Assembly (NCBI RefSeq): GCF_900177715.1 | Contig: NZ_FXWG01000003.1 | Coordinates: forward strand, 434,001 to 498,000 | Source: Altererythrobacter xiamenensis | GTDB lineage: Bacteria; Pseudomonadota; Alphaproteobacteria; Sphingomonadales; Sphingomonadaceae | Direction: 5' to 3' | Length of the DNA: 64,000 bases | In this document: one piece after another, positions 26,043 to 35,469 of the stretch | How positions within the stretch are numbered: the first letter of the stretch is position 1 | Layout of the letters: every line of letters starts with the position of its first letter | Notes under the pieces: generated by a model | Database searches by the model: none | What the model saw: only the letters and a program-made list of their open reading frames with translations | Told to the model about the DNA's origin: nothing | Translations under genes and position numbers: made by a program

Positions 26043-29000
26043 ATGCCGGAGAATGACCTCCAGCCCCCCAAGCGCACGATCGAGATCGATCCGACAAGCA
26101 TAGACGCGCCGCCGCGTGCGCCCTTCGTCGAGCTCGGCCTCGTCAGCTGTTTCAGCTTCCTGCGCGGGGCTTCGGATGCGGTCGATCTTGCCATGACTGC
26201 CCGCGCGCTTGGTTACGATGCGATCGGGATCGCCGATGCCAATTCCATGGCGGGCGTGGTGCGCATTCATACCGAGGCGACGACGCTCAAACTGCGTCCC
26301 GTCATCGGCACGCGGATCGAGACGGTCGAAGGGTTCGCCTTCCTCGCCTATCCGCAGGATCGTGACGCCTATGGGCGCCTCTGCCGCCTGATCAGCGCGG
26401 GTCGGATGAGCACGCTCGACGGCGAATGGCAGGAGAAAGGCGCGTGCGACATCAGCCTCGCCATGCTGGCCGAGCACAGCGAGGGGGTGCAACTCATCCT
26501 GCTGCCGCCCGACGACCTCGAGGCCAGGTTCACGATCACTATCCCGAGCAATGTGGTGCCGTTCCCCGAAACCGACGCTCATCGTTTCCGCGAGGATGCC
26601 GAGGTCAGCGCGCCTTTTCCCGATCTCCTGCCCCACCTCGCGAGCCAGCTAACCACCCTGCGCCACATCGCCGCGAGCTATCTCTACAGCGGAGATGACG
26701 TGGCGCGTATCGACCGGCTCGACGCGCTCGCGCGCGCAAACAGCTTAGGGCTGCTGGCGACAAACGATGTGCATTATCATGCGCCGGAGCGCCGCCCGCT
26801 GCACGATGTGATGAGCGCGATCCGGCACAAGACTACCGTCGCCGATGCAGGATACCTGCTCCATCCCAATGCCGAGCGGCACCTGAAACCGCCGGAGGAG
26901 ATGCAGCACCTGTTCGCGCGCTGGCCGCATGCGATCCGCGCCGCGCGCGAAGTGGCAGACGCCTGCACCTTCAGCCTCGATGAATTGCGCTACGAATATC
27001 CCGAGGAGATTTATCCCGAGGGGATGACCCCGCAGCAATATCTCGAGAGCGAGACGTGGAAAGGGGCGGACCACCGCTATCCGGGCGGCGTCCCCGACAG
27101 TGTCGGGCAAACGCTCGAACGCGAGCTGGCGCTGATCGCGAAACTCGACCTCGCGCGCTATTTCCTGACCATCAAGGATATCGTCGATTTCGCCCGGCAG
27201 GTCGATCCGCCGATTCTGTGCCAGGGCAGGGGCAGCGCCGCCAATTCCGCCGTCTGCTATTGCCTCGAAATCACCAGCGTCGATCCGGCCAAGCATCAGT
27301 TGCTGTTCGACCGCTTCATCTCCGAAGAACGCCGCGAGCCACCCGATATCGACGTCGATTTCGAGCACGAGCGGCGTGAGGAGGTGATCCAGTACATCTA
27401 CCGCAAGTATGGCCGCCACCGCGCCGGCCTGACCGCGACCGTCATCCACTACCGCCCGCGCATGGCGATCCGCGAAGTGGGCAAGGCGATGGGCCTGTCG
27501 GAGGATGTGACCAGCGCGCTCGCCCGCACCGTATGGGGCGGATGGGGCCGCGAGATCGGCGAGGCGCATGTCGCCGAGACAGGTATGGACCTCAGCGACC
27601 CGCACCTGCGCCGCGTGCTCAAGCTGACCCAGCAGATGATCGGCATGCCGCGCCATCTCAGCCAGCATGTCGGCGGCTTCATCCTGACAGAGGGCGCACT
27701 GACCGAAACGGTGCCGATCGGAAACGGGGCCATGCCGGAGCGCAGCTTCATCGAATGGGACAAGGACGATATCGAGGCGCTGGGCATCCTCAAGGTCGAT
27801 GTGCTGGCGCTGGGCATGCTGACCTGCATCAAGAAATGCCTCGACTTGCTAGAGGATCATCATGGGCAGGCTCTCACGCTCGCGACGGTGCCGCGCGAAG
27901 ATCCCGAAACCTACGCCATGCTGCGCAAGGGGGACTCGCTCGGCGTGTTCCAAGTGGAAAGCAGGGCGCAGATGAACATGCTGCCGCGCCTGCGCCCATG
28001 CGAGTTCTACGATCTCGTGATCCAGGTCGCGATCGTGCGCCCGGGGCCGATCCAGGGCGATATGGTGCATCCCTATCTCAAGCGCCGGAGGGGCGCGGAA
28101 GAAGTGGTTATCCCCGCGCCTTCGCCCGAACATGGCCCGCCGGACGAGCTTTCCAGCATTCTCGAGCGCACGCTGGGCGTGCCGATCTTCCAGGAGCAGG
28201 CGATGAAGATCGCGCTCGATGCGGCGAAGTTTTCAAGCGCCGAGGCGAATCGGCTGAGAAAGGCCATGGCGACCTTCCGCAGTCGCGGCATGGTCGACGA
28301 GCTGCAGGACATGATGGTCGGGCGCATGGTCACGCGCGGCTACGATCCCGACTTCGCCGAGCGCTGCTTCAACCAGATCCGCGGTTTCGGCGAATACGGC
28401 TTTCCCGAAAGCCATGCAGCGAGCTTCGCGCACCTCGTCTATGTGTCGAGCTGGCTCAAATGCCACTTCCCCGCCGCCTTTGCCTGCGCGCTGCTCAACT
28501 CGCAGCCCATGGGTTTCTACGCGCCGGCGCAGATCGTACGTGACGCACGTGAGCATGGTGTCGAGGTACTGCCGACGGATGTGAACGCAAGCATGTGGGA
28601 TTGCACGTTGGAAGAAAGTGCCAAGCCACCCGCTCCCTCCACCCTTCCGCCCGGAGCCTACCGGGATACCATCCGGGTGGAAGGGTGGAGGGAGCGGGCG
28701 GCTACGGACTCCGAAAGCATAGGTGGCATGGCGCCCGAACGTAAGCGAGAAAACATCGCCCTGCGCCTTGGTCTGCGCCAGATCGACGGCTTGCCCGAAC
28801 ATGTCGCGGCGGCGCTGGTGGCGGAGCGCTCCGAGAACGGGCCCTATCGCGATGTGGCCGAGCTGAGGGACCGCGCGGGCCTTTCGCCCGCTCATATCGA
28901 ACGGCTCGCGAGCGCCGACTGCTTCAACTCGCTAGACCTTTCGCGGCGCCAGGCTTTGTGGGATGCGCGCAGCCTGATCGGCGTGCCCGACTTGCCGCTG

Positions 29001-29642
29001 TTCAAGGCGGCGGCGGAGCGGGACGAGGGGGCGGAAAAGGCGCAAACCCGTCTGCCGCAGATGCCGCTTTCCGAAGAGGTCGTGGCCGATTACCAGACCA
29101 CGCGCCTCAGCCTGAAGGCGCATCCGATGGCCTTCCTGCGCGCCAGCCTCGCCGAACGCGGCTTCGTGCGCGCCTGCGATCTCAGGGACCGCAAGTTCCG
29201 CTCGATGGTGCAGGTCGCCGGCGTCGTCCTGATCCGGCAGAGACCCGGCAGTGCAAAGGGCGTGTGCTTCATCACTCTTGAAGATGAGACGGGAGTCGTT
29301 AATCTCGTCGTCTGGCCGGACCTGAAAGAAAAACAGCGCCGGGTCGTCATGGGAGCCCGCCTCATGGAGGTGCGCGGGCGGGTGGAATATGACGACGAGG
29401 TAATTCACGTGATCGCACATCACATGACCGATGCGACCGAAGCGCTGCACGCGCTTTCCGACGATCTGCTCAACGCGCCTGTCGCGCGCGCTGATCATGT
29501 CAACAGTCCGCTGCCTTCGAGCCATGGGAAACCGGGCGAGAGACCGGCGCTGCGCCCCCGCGACCTGATCGACGAATTACCGAATACGCGCACCCATCCG
29601 CGCAATGTCCGCATCCTGCCCAAGTCACGCGATTTCCACTGA
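26043..29642 (+). CDS. dnaE2: Error-prone DNA polymerase III alpha subunit DnaE2
   Basis: A 1199-aa C-family polymerase used for translesion synthesis with ImuA and ImuB. It opens with the PHP domain (VELGLVSCFSFLRGASDAVDLA), has the catalytic PDIDVDFE at 434-441 and the third aspartate D586 (KVDVLALGML), and ends with a helix-hairpin-helix region and an OB fold (VQVAGVVLIRQRPGSAKG). It is longer than the usual DnaE2 size of about 1050-1100 residues. Part of the excess is an in-frame inverted repeat at residues about 861-887, just before the conserved RLGLRQIDGLPE. It is the third gene of the LexA-controlled unit, one base after the UdgX stop. Confidence 0.94.
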   Translation: MPENDLQPPKRTIEIDPTSIDAPPRAPFVELGLVSCFSFLRGASDAVDLAMTARALGYDAIGIADANSMAGVVRIHTEATTLKLRPVIGTRIETVEGFAFLAYPQDRDAYGRLCRLISAGRMSTLDGEWQEKGACDISLAMLAEHSEGVQLILLPPDDLEARFTITIPSNVVPFPETDAHRFREDAEVSAPFPDLLPHLASQLTTLRHIAASYLYSGDDVARIDRLDALARANSLGLLATNDVHYHAPERRPLHDVMSAIRHKTTVADAGYLLHPNAERHLKPPEEMQHLFARWPHAIRAAREVADACTFSLDELRYEYPEEIYPEGMTPQQYLESETWKGADHRYPGGVPDSVGQTLERELALIAKLDLARYFLTIKDIVDFARQVDPPILCQGRGSAANSAVCYCLEITSVDPAKHQLLFDRFISEERREPPDIDVDFEHERREEVIQYIYRKYGRHRAGLTATVIHYRPRMAIREVGKAMGLSEDVTSALARTVWGGWGREIGEAHVAETGMDLSDPHLRRVLKLTQQMIGMPRHLSQHVGGFILTEGALTETVPIGNGAMPERSFIEWDKDDIEALGILKVDVLALGMLTCIKKCLDLLEDHHGQALTLATVPREDPETYAMLRKGDSLGVFQVESRAQMNMLPRLRPCEFYDLVIQVAIVRPGPIQGDMVHPYLKRRRGAEEVVIPAPSPEHGPPDELSSILERTLGVPIFQEQAMKIALDAAKFSSAEANRLRKAMATFRSRGMVDELQDMMVGRMVTRGYDPDFAERCFNQIRGFGEYGFPESHAASFAHLVYVSSWLKCHFPAAFACALLNSQPMGFYAPAQIVRDAREHGVEVLPTDVNASMWDCTLEESAKPPAPSTLPPGAYRDTIRVEGWRERAATDSESIGGMAPERKRENIALRLGLRQIDGLPEHVAAALVAERSENGPYRDVAELRDRAGLSPAHIERLASADCFNSLDLSRRQALWDARSLIGVPDLPLFKAAAERDEGAEKAQTRLPQMPLSEEVVADYQTTRLSLKAHPMAFLRASLAERGFVRACDLRDRKFRSMVQVAGVVLIRQRPGSAKGVCFITLEDETGVVNLVVWPDLKEKQRRVVMGARLMEVRGRVEYDDEVIHVIAHHMTDATEALHALSDDLLNAPVARADHVNSPLPSSHGKPGERPALRPRDLIDELPNTRTHPRNVRILPKSRDFH
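28625..28702. repeat. 78-bp inverted repeat inside dnaE2, probable inserted palindromic element
   Basis: A 31-base left arm (28625-28655) and a 31-base right arm (28672-28702) pair with only two mismatches around a 16-base loop; the core of each arm is CCCGCTCCCTCCACCCTTCC or its complement. It is open in the dnaE2 frame and codes for a proline-rich then arginine-rich stretch that the family normally lacks between WDCTLE and the RLGLRQIDG motif. It resembles palindromic elements that insert in frame into genes of some alphaproteobacteria. No second copy was noticed in this window. Confidence 0.8.
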
Positions 29643-29650
29643 GTCGCATC

Positions 29651-30382
29651 ATGGCACGATCCCCTTTCAAAGCCTCGCGGCCTATCGAAATCCTCATGGG
29701 CGAGACCCGGCTCATCGCGATTCTCATTTTCGCGGTGGTGGTTTTTGCCGGTGCCTTCTGGTTGCGCGAAAATCCCGAGCACAATCCGTTCGCCCCGCTC
29801 GATCTGCGCCATCCTCCCGGATTCGCTACCAAGATGAAGCTGATGGATATTACCGAAGACCGCGGCGCCTGCCGCACTGCGCTCAGCACCAGCGGGGTGG
29901 AGTTTCGCACTCTCGAGACGGTGGGCGAGGGGCCGTGCCTGCGGCGCGACCGCACGCAAATGACCAGCGCTCCGCTGAGGCCGAGCGCGCCGATTTCGAC
30001 TTGCCCAGTCGCTGCCGGGCTCCAGATTTGGCTCAACAATGGCTTGCAGCAGGCCGCCCAAACGCACCTTGGTGCGCGCGTCGTTCGGATCGAGCACCTC
30101 GGGACGAACAGCTGTCGCCGCATCAGCGACAGCCGCAACAGCCCGTGGAGCGAGCATGCCACCGGCAATGCGATCGACATTCAAGCGTTCGTGCTCGACG
30201 ATGGTCGCAGGATCACGGTCCTGAATGATTGGAAGAATGACGTCAGGGGCAATTTCCTGAAGGCAGCGCGCGATGCCGCCTGCGACAGCTTCAGGACCGT
30301 CCTCTCACCGGATTACAACGCGGCCCACGCAGACCACTTTCATCTCGACCAGGGGACGCGCTGGACCGGAGTCTGCCGCTAA
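29651..30382 (+). CDS. Membrane-anchored extensin-like protein
   Basis: A 243-aa protein with one N-terminal membrane helix (about 20-42; LIAILIFAVVVFAGAFWL) and a periplasmic extensin-like C-terminal domain. The domain keeps HATGNAIDIQAFVL and the terminal HADHFHLDQ, which recall the metal-site motifs of VanY/D-Ala-D-Ala carboxypeptidase folds, and several cysteines that may pair. A cell-wall role is likely but unproven. It starts 8 bases after dnaE2, so it may be transcribed with the SOS unit, although nothing in its function demands that. Confidence 0.82.
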   Translation: MARSPFKASRPIEILMGETRLIAILIFAVVVFAGAFWLRENPEHNPFAPLDLRHPPGFATKMKLMDITEDRGACRTALSTSGVEFRTLETVGEGPCLRRDRTQMTSAPLRPSAPISTCPVAAGLQIWLNNGLQQAAQTHLGARVVRIEHLGTNSCRRISDSRNSPWSEHATGNAIDIQAFVLDDGRRITVLNDWKNDVRGNFLKAARDAACDSFRTVLSPDYNAAHADHFHLDQGTRWTGVCR

Positions 30383-30396
30383 AGACCTGTCAGGCT

Positions 30397-31086
30397 TCAG
30401 TTGGGCTCGAATGCATATCCAGCCGATCGCACGGTGCGGATGGGATCGCGTTTGCCGCTTTCCATAATCGCCTTGCGCAGTCTGCGGATATGGACGTCGA
30501 CGGTCCGCAATTCGATATCGCTGCCCGTTCCCCAAACGCCATCGAGTAGCTGCCCGCGGCTGAAGACCCGGCCGGGGCTCTCCATGAAAAATTGCAAGAG
30601 GCGGTATTCGGTCGGGCCGAGTTGCAGTTCCTCGCCTCCGCGCGAGACCTTGTGCGCAACCGTGTCGAGCAGGAAATCCCCGACTTCCAGAACTTCTCCG
30701 GCAAGGGCAGGGCGGATCCGCCGCATGACCGCGGCGACTCGGGCAATCAGCTCGCGCGGGCTGAAAGGCTTGGTCAGATAGTCGTCCGCACCGGTTTCGA
30801 GGCCGCGCACCCGGTCGTCCTCTTCCTCGCGCGCGGTAAGCATGATGATCGGGACATGGGCGGTCTGCTTGTCGCGTCGCAACCGGCGGCAGACCTCGAT
30901 GCCGCTGGTTCCCTCGATCATCCAGTCGAGGATTACGAGGTCCGGTACGTCTTCGCTGGCGAGAATGAGTGCCTCGTCGCCATCGGGCGTCACGCGAACA
31001 TTGTATCCCTCGCTCTCGAAGCGAAACCGCAGCAGTTCGGACAGTGACGGATCGTCTTCGACAAGCAAGAGTTTCGCCGTGGCCAT
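30397..31086 (-). CDS. phoB: Phosphate regulon response regulator PhoB
   Basis: A 229-aa OmpR/PhoB-type regulator. The receiver domain has the acidic pocket (VEDD), phospho-aspartate 54 (VILDWM) and the switch lysine (TKPFSP); the winged-helix DNA-binding domain follows (RTVDVHIRRLRKAI...RTVRSAGYAFE). Phosphorylated by PhoR under phosphate starvation, it binds Pho boxes such as the one at 35452. It is the last gene of the pst-pho cluster, 87 bases after phoU, and convergent with the extensin-like gene. Confidence 0.93.
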   Translation of the reverse strand: MATAKLLLVEDDPSLSELLRFRFESEGYNVRVTPDGDEALILASEDVPDLVILDWMIEGTSGIEVCRRLRRDKQTAHVPIIMLTAREEEDDRVRGLETGADDYLTKPFSPRELIARVAAVMRRIRPALAGEVLEVGDFLLDTVAHKVSRGGEELQLGPTEYRLLQFFMESPGRVFSRGQLLDGVWGTGSDIELRTVDVHIRRLRKAIMESGKRDPIRTVRSAGYAFEPN

Positions 31087-31173
31087 CGGTATTCCTTTTC
31101 CTTCAGGTCCTCCGGCGACTTATGACCATCGCGTTACAGTTTTGCGTCAATCAAACGCATAAAACAGTCGCGA

Positions 31174-31842
31174 TCAGGCATCCTCGTCCGGTGGGTAAAG
31201 ACCGGTCGCGGAGAAGTGGACCATTTCAGCCACATTGGTCGCGTGATCGCCGATCCGTTCGATGTTTCGCGCAACGAAGAGCAATTGCGCCGCGGTCGAA
31301 ATGGTCGAAGGATTCTCCACCATATGACTGACGAGATTGCGGAAAATGCTGTTGTAGAAGGCATCGACCTTCTCGTCTGCGCGGATCACTTCGAGCGCGA
31401 GCTCGGCATTGCGCGCCGCGTAGGCGGTCAGCACGTCATGGACCATTTCGGCCGCCAGTTCGCCCATCGCCGGGAGCAAGGTCAGCGGCTCGAAGCGGCC
31501 GCGATCCTCGATGCTGCCGACGCGTTTGGCAATGTTCTTGGAATAGTCGCCGATACGCTCGACCACGCCAGCGATCTTGAGCGCCGCGATAACTTCGCGC
31601 AGGTCGTCCGCCATCGGTGCACGCAGGGCGATGACCCGCACCGCGAGCTTGTCGATCTCGGATTCGAGCGCGTCGATCTTCTTGTCACGGTCGATCACCT
31701 GTTTGGCGAGGTCCTGATCGCCCTTCACCAGTGCGTCCAGCGCTTCCTGGATCGAAACTTCGGCGAGGCCGCCCATCTCGGTGATGAGACCGCGAAGGCG
31801 CGTGATGTCCTCGTCGAACGCTTTTACTGTGTGTTCGCTCAT
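31174..31842 (-). CDS. phoU: Phosphate signalling protein PhoU
   Basis: A 222-aa all-helical protein with the two three-helix PhoU repeats (first around 10-95, second around 115-205). It shows the metal-cluster motifs ERIGDYSKNIA and ERIGDHATNVAE. PhoU connects the PstCAB transporter to PhoR and keeps the regulon off when phosphate is ample. The ATG at 31842 shares its A with the pstB stop (TGATG), so translation is coupled; a longer upstream frame runs inside pstB and is not real. Confidence 0.94.
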   Translation of the reverse strand: MSEHTVKAFDEDITRLRGLITEMGGLAEVSIQEALDALVKGDQDLAKQVIDRDKKIDALESEIDKLAVRVIALRAPMADDLREVIAALKIAGVVERIGDYSKNIAKRVGSIEDRGRFEPLTLLPAMGELAAEMVHDVLTAYAARNAELALEVIRADEKVDAFYNSIFRNLVSHMVENPSTISTAAQLLFVARNIERIGDHATNVAEMVHFSATGLYPPDEDA

Positions 31843-32630
31843 CAGCCGTACCGCCCTGTGATGTAGTCCTGAGTCCGCTGCTCGAGCGGATTGGTGAAGA
31901 TATCCGATGTGCGCCCGTATTCCACCATCTTGCCGAGGTGGAAGAAGGCCGTGCGCTGCGACACGCGGGCCGCCTGCTGCATGGAGTGGGTCACGATGAC
32001 GATGGCATAGCGACCGGAAAGATCGGCAATCAGCTCTTCGATCTTGGCCGTCGCGATCGGATCGAGCGCCGAGCAGGGCTCGTCCATCAGGATCACTTCG
32101 GGATCGACCGCGATGGCGCGAGCGATGCACAGACGCTGCTGCTGGCCGCCCGAAAGCGCGGTACCGGAATCGGCGAGGCGATCCTTGACCTCTTCCCAAA
32201 GGCCGGCGCGGGTCAGCGACTTTTCGACTATCGCGTCGATCTCGTCCTTGCGTTCGGCAAGACCGTGGATGCGCGGGCCGTATGCAATGTTGTCATAGAT
32301 CGACTTCGGAAACGGGTTGGGTTTCTGAAAGACCATGCCGACACGCGCGCGCAGCTGAACCACGTCCATGCCCGAGGCGTAGACGTCTTCGCCATCGAGC
32401 TCGATCGTGCCCTCGACGCGAGCAATCGGGATAGTATCGTTCATGCGGTTGAGCGTGCGGAGAAAGGTCGATTTGCCGCAGCCCGACGGGCCGATGAAGG
32501 CAGTGACGTACTTCTCCGGAATATCGATCGAGACGTTATCGATCGCTTTCTTGTCGCCATAATACACCGACACGTCGGTCGCGCGCATCTTGGCTTTGGT
32601 CTGCTCGAGGTTGGGATGGACTACGGTCAC
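31842..32630 (-). CDS. pstB: Phosphate ABC transporter ATP-binding protein PstB
   Basis: A 262-aa ABC ATPase. Walker A is GPSGCGKST, the signature [16 protein letters not shown], and Walker [14 protein letters not shown], with the PstB-typical [14 protein letters not shown]. It drives phosphate import through PstC and PstA at the inner membrane. It overlaps pstA by four bases upstream and phoU by one base downstream. Confidence 0.96.
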   Translation of the reverse strand: MTVVHPNLEQTKAKMRATDVSVYYGDKKAIDNVSIDIPEKYVTAFIGPSGCGKSTFLRTLNRMNDTIPIARVEGTIELDGEDVYASGMDVVQLRARVGMVFQKPNPFPKSIYDNIAYGPRIHGLAERKDEIDAIVEKSLTRAGLWEEVKDRLADSGTALSGGQQQRLCIARAIAVDPEVILMDEPCSALDPIATAKIEELIADLSGRYAIVIVTHSMQQAARVSQRTAFFHLGKMVEYGRTSDIFTNPLEQRTQDYITGRYG

Positions 32631-33904
32631 CAGGTCTTCTCGAATTTGTTGCGAAGGTAGATGGCTATGCCGTTCATCAAGAGGAGGAACAGCAAGAGCA
32701 CGATGATAGCAGCGCTCGTACGCTCGACGAAACCGCGGTCGATTTCGTCCGACCAGAGGAAGATCTGGACGGGCAACACGGTGGCGGGTGATGTGAAGCC
32801 ATCGGGCGGAGTCGCGACGAAGGCGCGCATGCCGATCATCAGCAGCGGCGCGGTTTCGCCCAGCGCGCGGGCCATCCCGATGATCGTGCCAGTCAGGATG
32901 CCGGGCAGGGCGAGCGGCAGCACATGGTGGAACACCACCTGCACCGGCGAAGCGCCAATGGCGAGCGCGCCGTCACGGATTGAAGGCGGGACCGCCTTGA
33001 TCGCATTGCGGCCCGAGATAACGATCACCGGCATGGTCATCAGCGCCAGCGTCATACCGCCGATGAGTGGCGCCGAACGGTAGTTCGGGAATATCCAGAG
33101 GAACACCGCAAGGCCAAGCAGGCCGAAGATGATCGATGGGACTGCGGCGAGGTTGTTGATCGAAACCTCGATAATGTCGGTCCAGCGGTTTTTCGGTGCG
33201 TATTCTTCAAGGTAAAGCGCGGCCAGCACGCCAATCGGGAAAGCCATCAGAAGCGTGACGATCATCGTCAGGAAGGAGCCTTTGAGGGCGCCCCAGATTC
33301 CGACCTGCTGCGGATCGGTAGCATCGGACCGCTCCAGGAAGCCGCTATCGAAGTTTTCCGACAGCTTGCCTTCCTCAGCGAGACGGGAGGCAAGCTCCTG
33401 CATCTCTTCCGAGCCTTCGCCATTGTATCCTGCAGAAAGGTTGGCGCTTGCGGGAAGTTCGAAAGTCGTTTCGCTGCGCAGGATTTCCGGATTATCCGCG
33501 ATAGCGGCGGCAACTTCGCGCCATGCCTCGGAGTTGAGTTCGGCTGCACCTTCTTCGCCCAGCGACTGCTCGGCGTAGAAAGCGACCACTTCCTGCAACC
33601 CTTGCGCCTCGAGATTTTGCAGCGCGCCGCTCGACTGCATGCTTTGCGGGTCTGCGGAAATCCCGGCTTCGGGGAAGTCGATTGTCACTTCGACTTCTGC
33701 GCGCTGAAAGCCGCCGAACCCGTTGATCGTCATGTTGCCGAGCAGGAAGATCAGGACGGCCACAGAGAACAGGATCGCGGCAAGGCCAGCCATCTTGAAC
33801 CGGCGCTCCGCGGCGTAGCGCTTCTTCAGGCGCCGCGCGAAAGCGTCGGTCCTGGTTGGATTGCCGCCGTGGTCGGGACCGTCGGGGATGATTGAATCAG
33901 TCAT
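32627..33904 (-). CDS. pstA: Phosphate ABC transporter permease PstA, extended N-terminus
   Basis: A 425-aa membrane protein. The C-terminal part is the usual six-helix permease with the ATPase-contact motif in [16 protein letters not shown]. The first 150 or so residues form a periplasmic loop region after one helix (DUF3333-like), a form common in alphaproteobacteria. The ATG at 33904 lies within the last codons of pstC (TATGACTGA), giving an 8-base overlap; an upstream ATG at 33931 is less likely because it extends further into pstC. Confidence 0.92.
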   Translation of the reverse strand: MTDSIIPDGPDHGGNPTRTDAFARRLKKRYAAERRFKMAGLAAILFSVAVLIFLLGNMTINGFGGFQRAEVEVTIDFPEAGISADPQSMQSSGALQNLEAQGLQEVVAFYAEQSLGEEGAAELNSEAWREVAAAIADNPEILRSETTFELPASANLSAGYNGEGSEEMQELASRLAEEGKLSENFDSGFLERSDATDPQQVGIWGALKGSFLTMIVTLLMAFPIGVLAALYLEEYAPKNRWTDIIEVSINNLAAVPSIIFGLLGLAVFLWIFPNYRSAPLIGGMTLALMTMPVIVISGRNAIKAVPPSIRDGALAIGASPVQVVFHHVLPLALPGILTGTIIGMARALGETAPLLMIGMRAFVATPPDGFTSPATVLPVQIFLWSDEIDRGFVERTSAAIIVLLLFLLLMNGIAIYLRNKFEKTW

Positions 33905-35282
33905 AGGCTTCACGGAACCGTTTGACGACACGCAGAGCGACGAAGTTGAGCGCCAGCGTGACCATGAAGAGAACGAAGCCGAGTGCGAAGGCGCTCAGCG
34001 TGGCAGGGTGGTCGAAACTGCCTTCACCGGTGAGCATCGCCACGATCTGGAAGGTGACGGTTGTCATCGCTTCAAGCGGGTTGCCAGTGAGGTTGGCCGC
34101 TGCACCTGCGGCCATCACCACGATCATGGTTTCACCGATCGCGCGACTGACCGCGAGCATGACGCCTGCAACAATACCGGGGAGGGCAGCGGGCACGAGC
34201 ACGCGCCGGATGGTTTCCGACGTCGTGGCACCCATCGCAAGGCTACCGTCGCGCATCGCCGAGGGCACTGCAGCAATCGAATCGTCCGCCATCGAGGAGA
34301 CGAACGGGATGATCATCACGCCCATGACGAGGCCGGCAGCGAGTGCGCTTTCGCTGGAGGCGCTGGTGATGCCGATCGAAACGGCGAAGTCGCGAATGGC
34401 CGGGGCCACGGTCAGCGCTGCAAAATAGCCATAAACGACAGTCGGAACGCCCGCGAGGATCTCGAGCGCAGGCTTGAGCCAGGCGCGCAGGCGTGGATCG
34501 GCGTATTGCGTCAGATAGATCGCGCTCATCAGGCCGAGCGGTATGGCGACGATCATGGCGATGATCGCACCGATGTAGATCGTGCCCCAGAACAACGGGA
34601 TGGCGCCGTAGCGCGAACCGTCGGCCGCTTCGGGGTTGCTCATCGGGTCGGGGCCCCAGAACGTTCCAAAGAGAAAATCTATGGGCGAGACCATTCCGAA
34701 GAAGCGGACCGTCTCGAAAACCAGGCTGGCAAAAATGCCGAAAGTGGTCAGGATCGCGACCAGCGATGCAAGCAGCAGGACGATCATCACCGTGCGCTCG
34801 ACCCGCGTCCGCGCCGTGAAATTCGGCTTGAGGCGCAGGAATGCGAAGCTTCCTGCCGCCAGGGCGATCGCCGCGATAAGCGCTATACCGATCCAGTTGT
34901 AGAAGCTCAGCGCCGAGCGGAAAGGCTCGATCAGCGCTTCCGCCTGCGGATTGAACACGGCCTGCGCATTGCCTGACGCCACTGCGCGCGCCTCGGCAAG
35001 GATCGAATCACGTGCGAATCCGAATTGGGGAAGGTCGGCTGCAGCAGGCGATGCAAGCACCGATTGCATGACAAGTTGCGGCGCGATGGCCGACCAGATC
35101 ACGCCGAAGACGAGCACCGGCACGGTGATCCAGAGCGCTACGTACCAGCCGTGGTAATTGGGGCGCGCAGCAAGCCGCGTACCGGGGCTTTCCTTCTGAA
35201 AGGTCCAGGCGCGGGCACGCGCGGCCAGCCATCCGGCCAGACCAAGACCGATTGCCATGAGGAGAAGTGTTACGAGCGACAT
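33897..35282 (-). CDS. pstC: Phosphate ABC transporter permease PstC
   Basis: A 461-aa inner-membrane permease, longer than the E. coli form because of extra N-terminal helices and a periplasmic loop (about 45-165). The C-terminal half has the transporter motif AVSRAIGETMIVVMAAGA and the inner-membrane permease pattern. It forms the phosphate channel with PstA. It is the first gene of the pstC-pstA-pstB-phoU-phoB run, 178 bases after phoR, with a Pho box overlapping the phoR 3' end. The periplasmic phosphate-binding protein gene pstS is not in the window. Confidence 0.92.
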   Translation of the reverse strand: MSLVTLLLMAIGLGLAGWLAARARAWTFQKESPGTRLAARPNYHGWYVALWITVPVLVFGVIWSAIAPQLVMQSVLASPAAADLPQFGFARDSILAEARAVASGNAQAVFNPQAEALIEPFRSALSFYNWIGIALIAAIALAAGSFAFLRLKPNFTARTRVERTVMIVLLLASLVAILTTFGIFASLVFETVRFFGMVSPIDFLFGTFWGPDPMSNPEAADGSRYGAIPLFWGTIYIGAIIAMIVAIPLGLMSAIYLTQYADPRLRAWLKPALEILAGVPTVVYGYFAALTVAPAIRDFAVSIGITSASSESALAAGLVMGVMIIPFVSSMADDSIAAVPSAMRDGSLAMGATTSETIRRVLVPAALPGIVAGVMLAVSRAIGETMIVVMAAGAAANLTGNPLEAMTTVTFQIVAMLTGEGSFDHPATLSAFALGFVLFMVTLALNFVALRVVKRFREAYD

Positions 35283-35451
35283 GAAGAACTAGTCTGCTTC
35301 CGGTCTTGGAACTGCCTGGGGTGGGTGCAAAACGGACGGCTTGCTGGATGGCGGCTTGCGGTCGAGTTGGTTGGTCACGGCTGCGCGGCCCCCGTATTGC
35401 TGAATTCGCCTCACGTCCCCGCTTTGTCGGAGGCTGCGTTGTTCGAGAAAT

Positions 35452-35469
35452 GTGACAATCTCATGACAA
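35452..35469 (-). promoter_or_regulatory. Pho box upstream of pstC
   Basis: Read on the minus strand, TTGTCAT-GAGA-TTGTCAC is a direct repeat with 11-base periodicity, close to the PhoB consensus CTGTCAT-N4-CTGTCAT. It overlaps the last codons of phoR and lies about 170 bases before the pstC start, so it should drive pstC-pstA-pstB-phoU-phoB as a separate PhoB-activated transcript. Confidence 0.72.
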
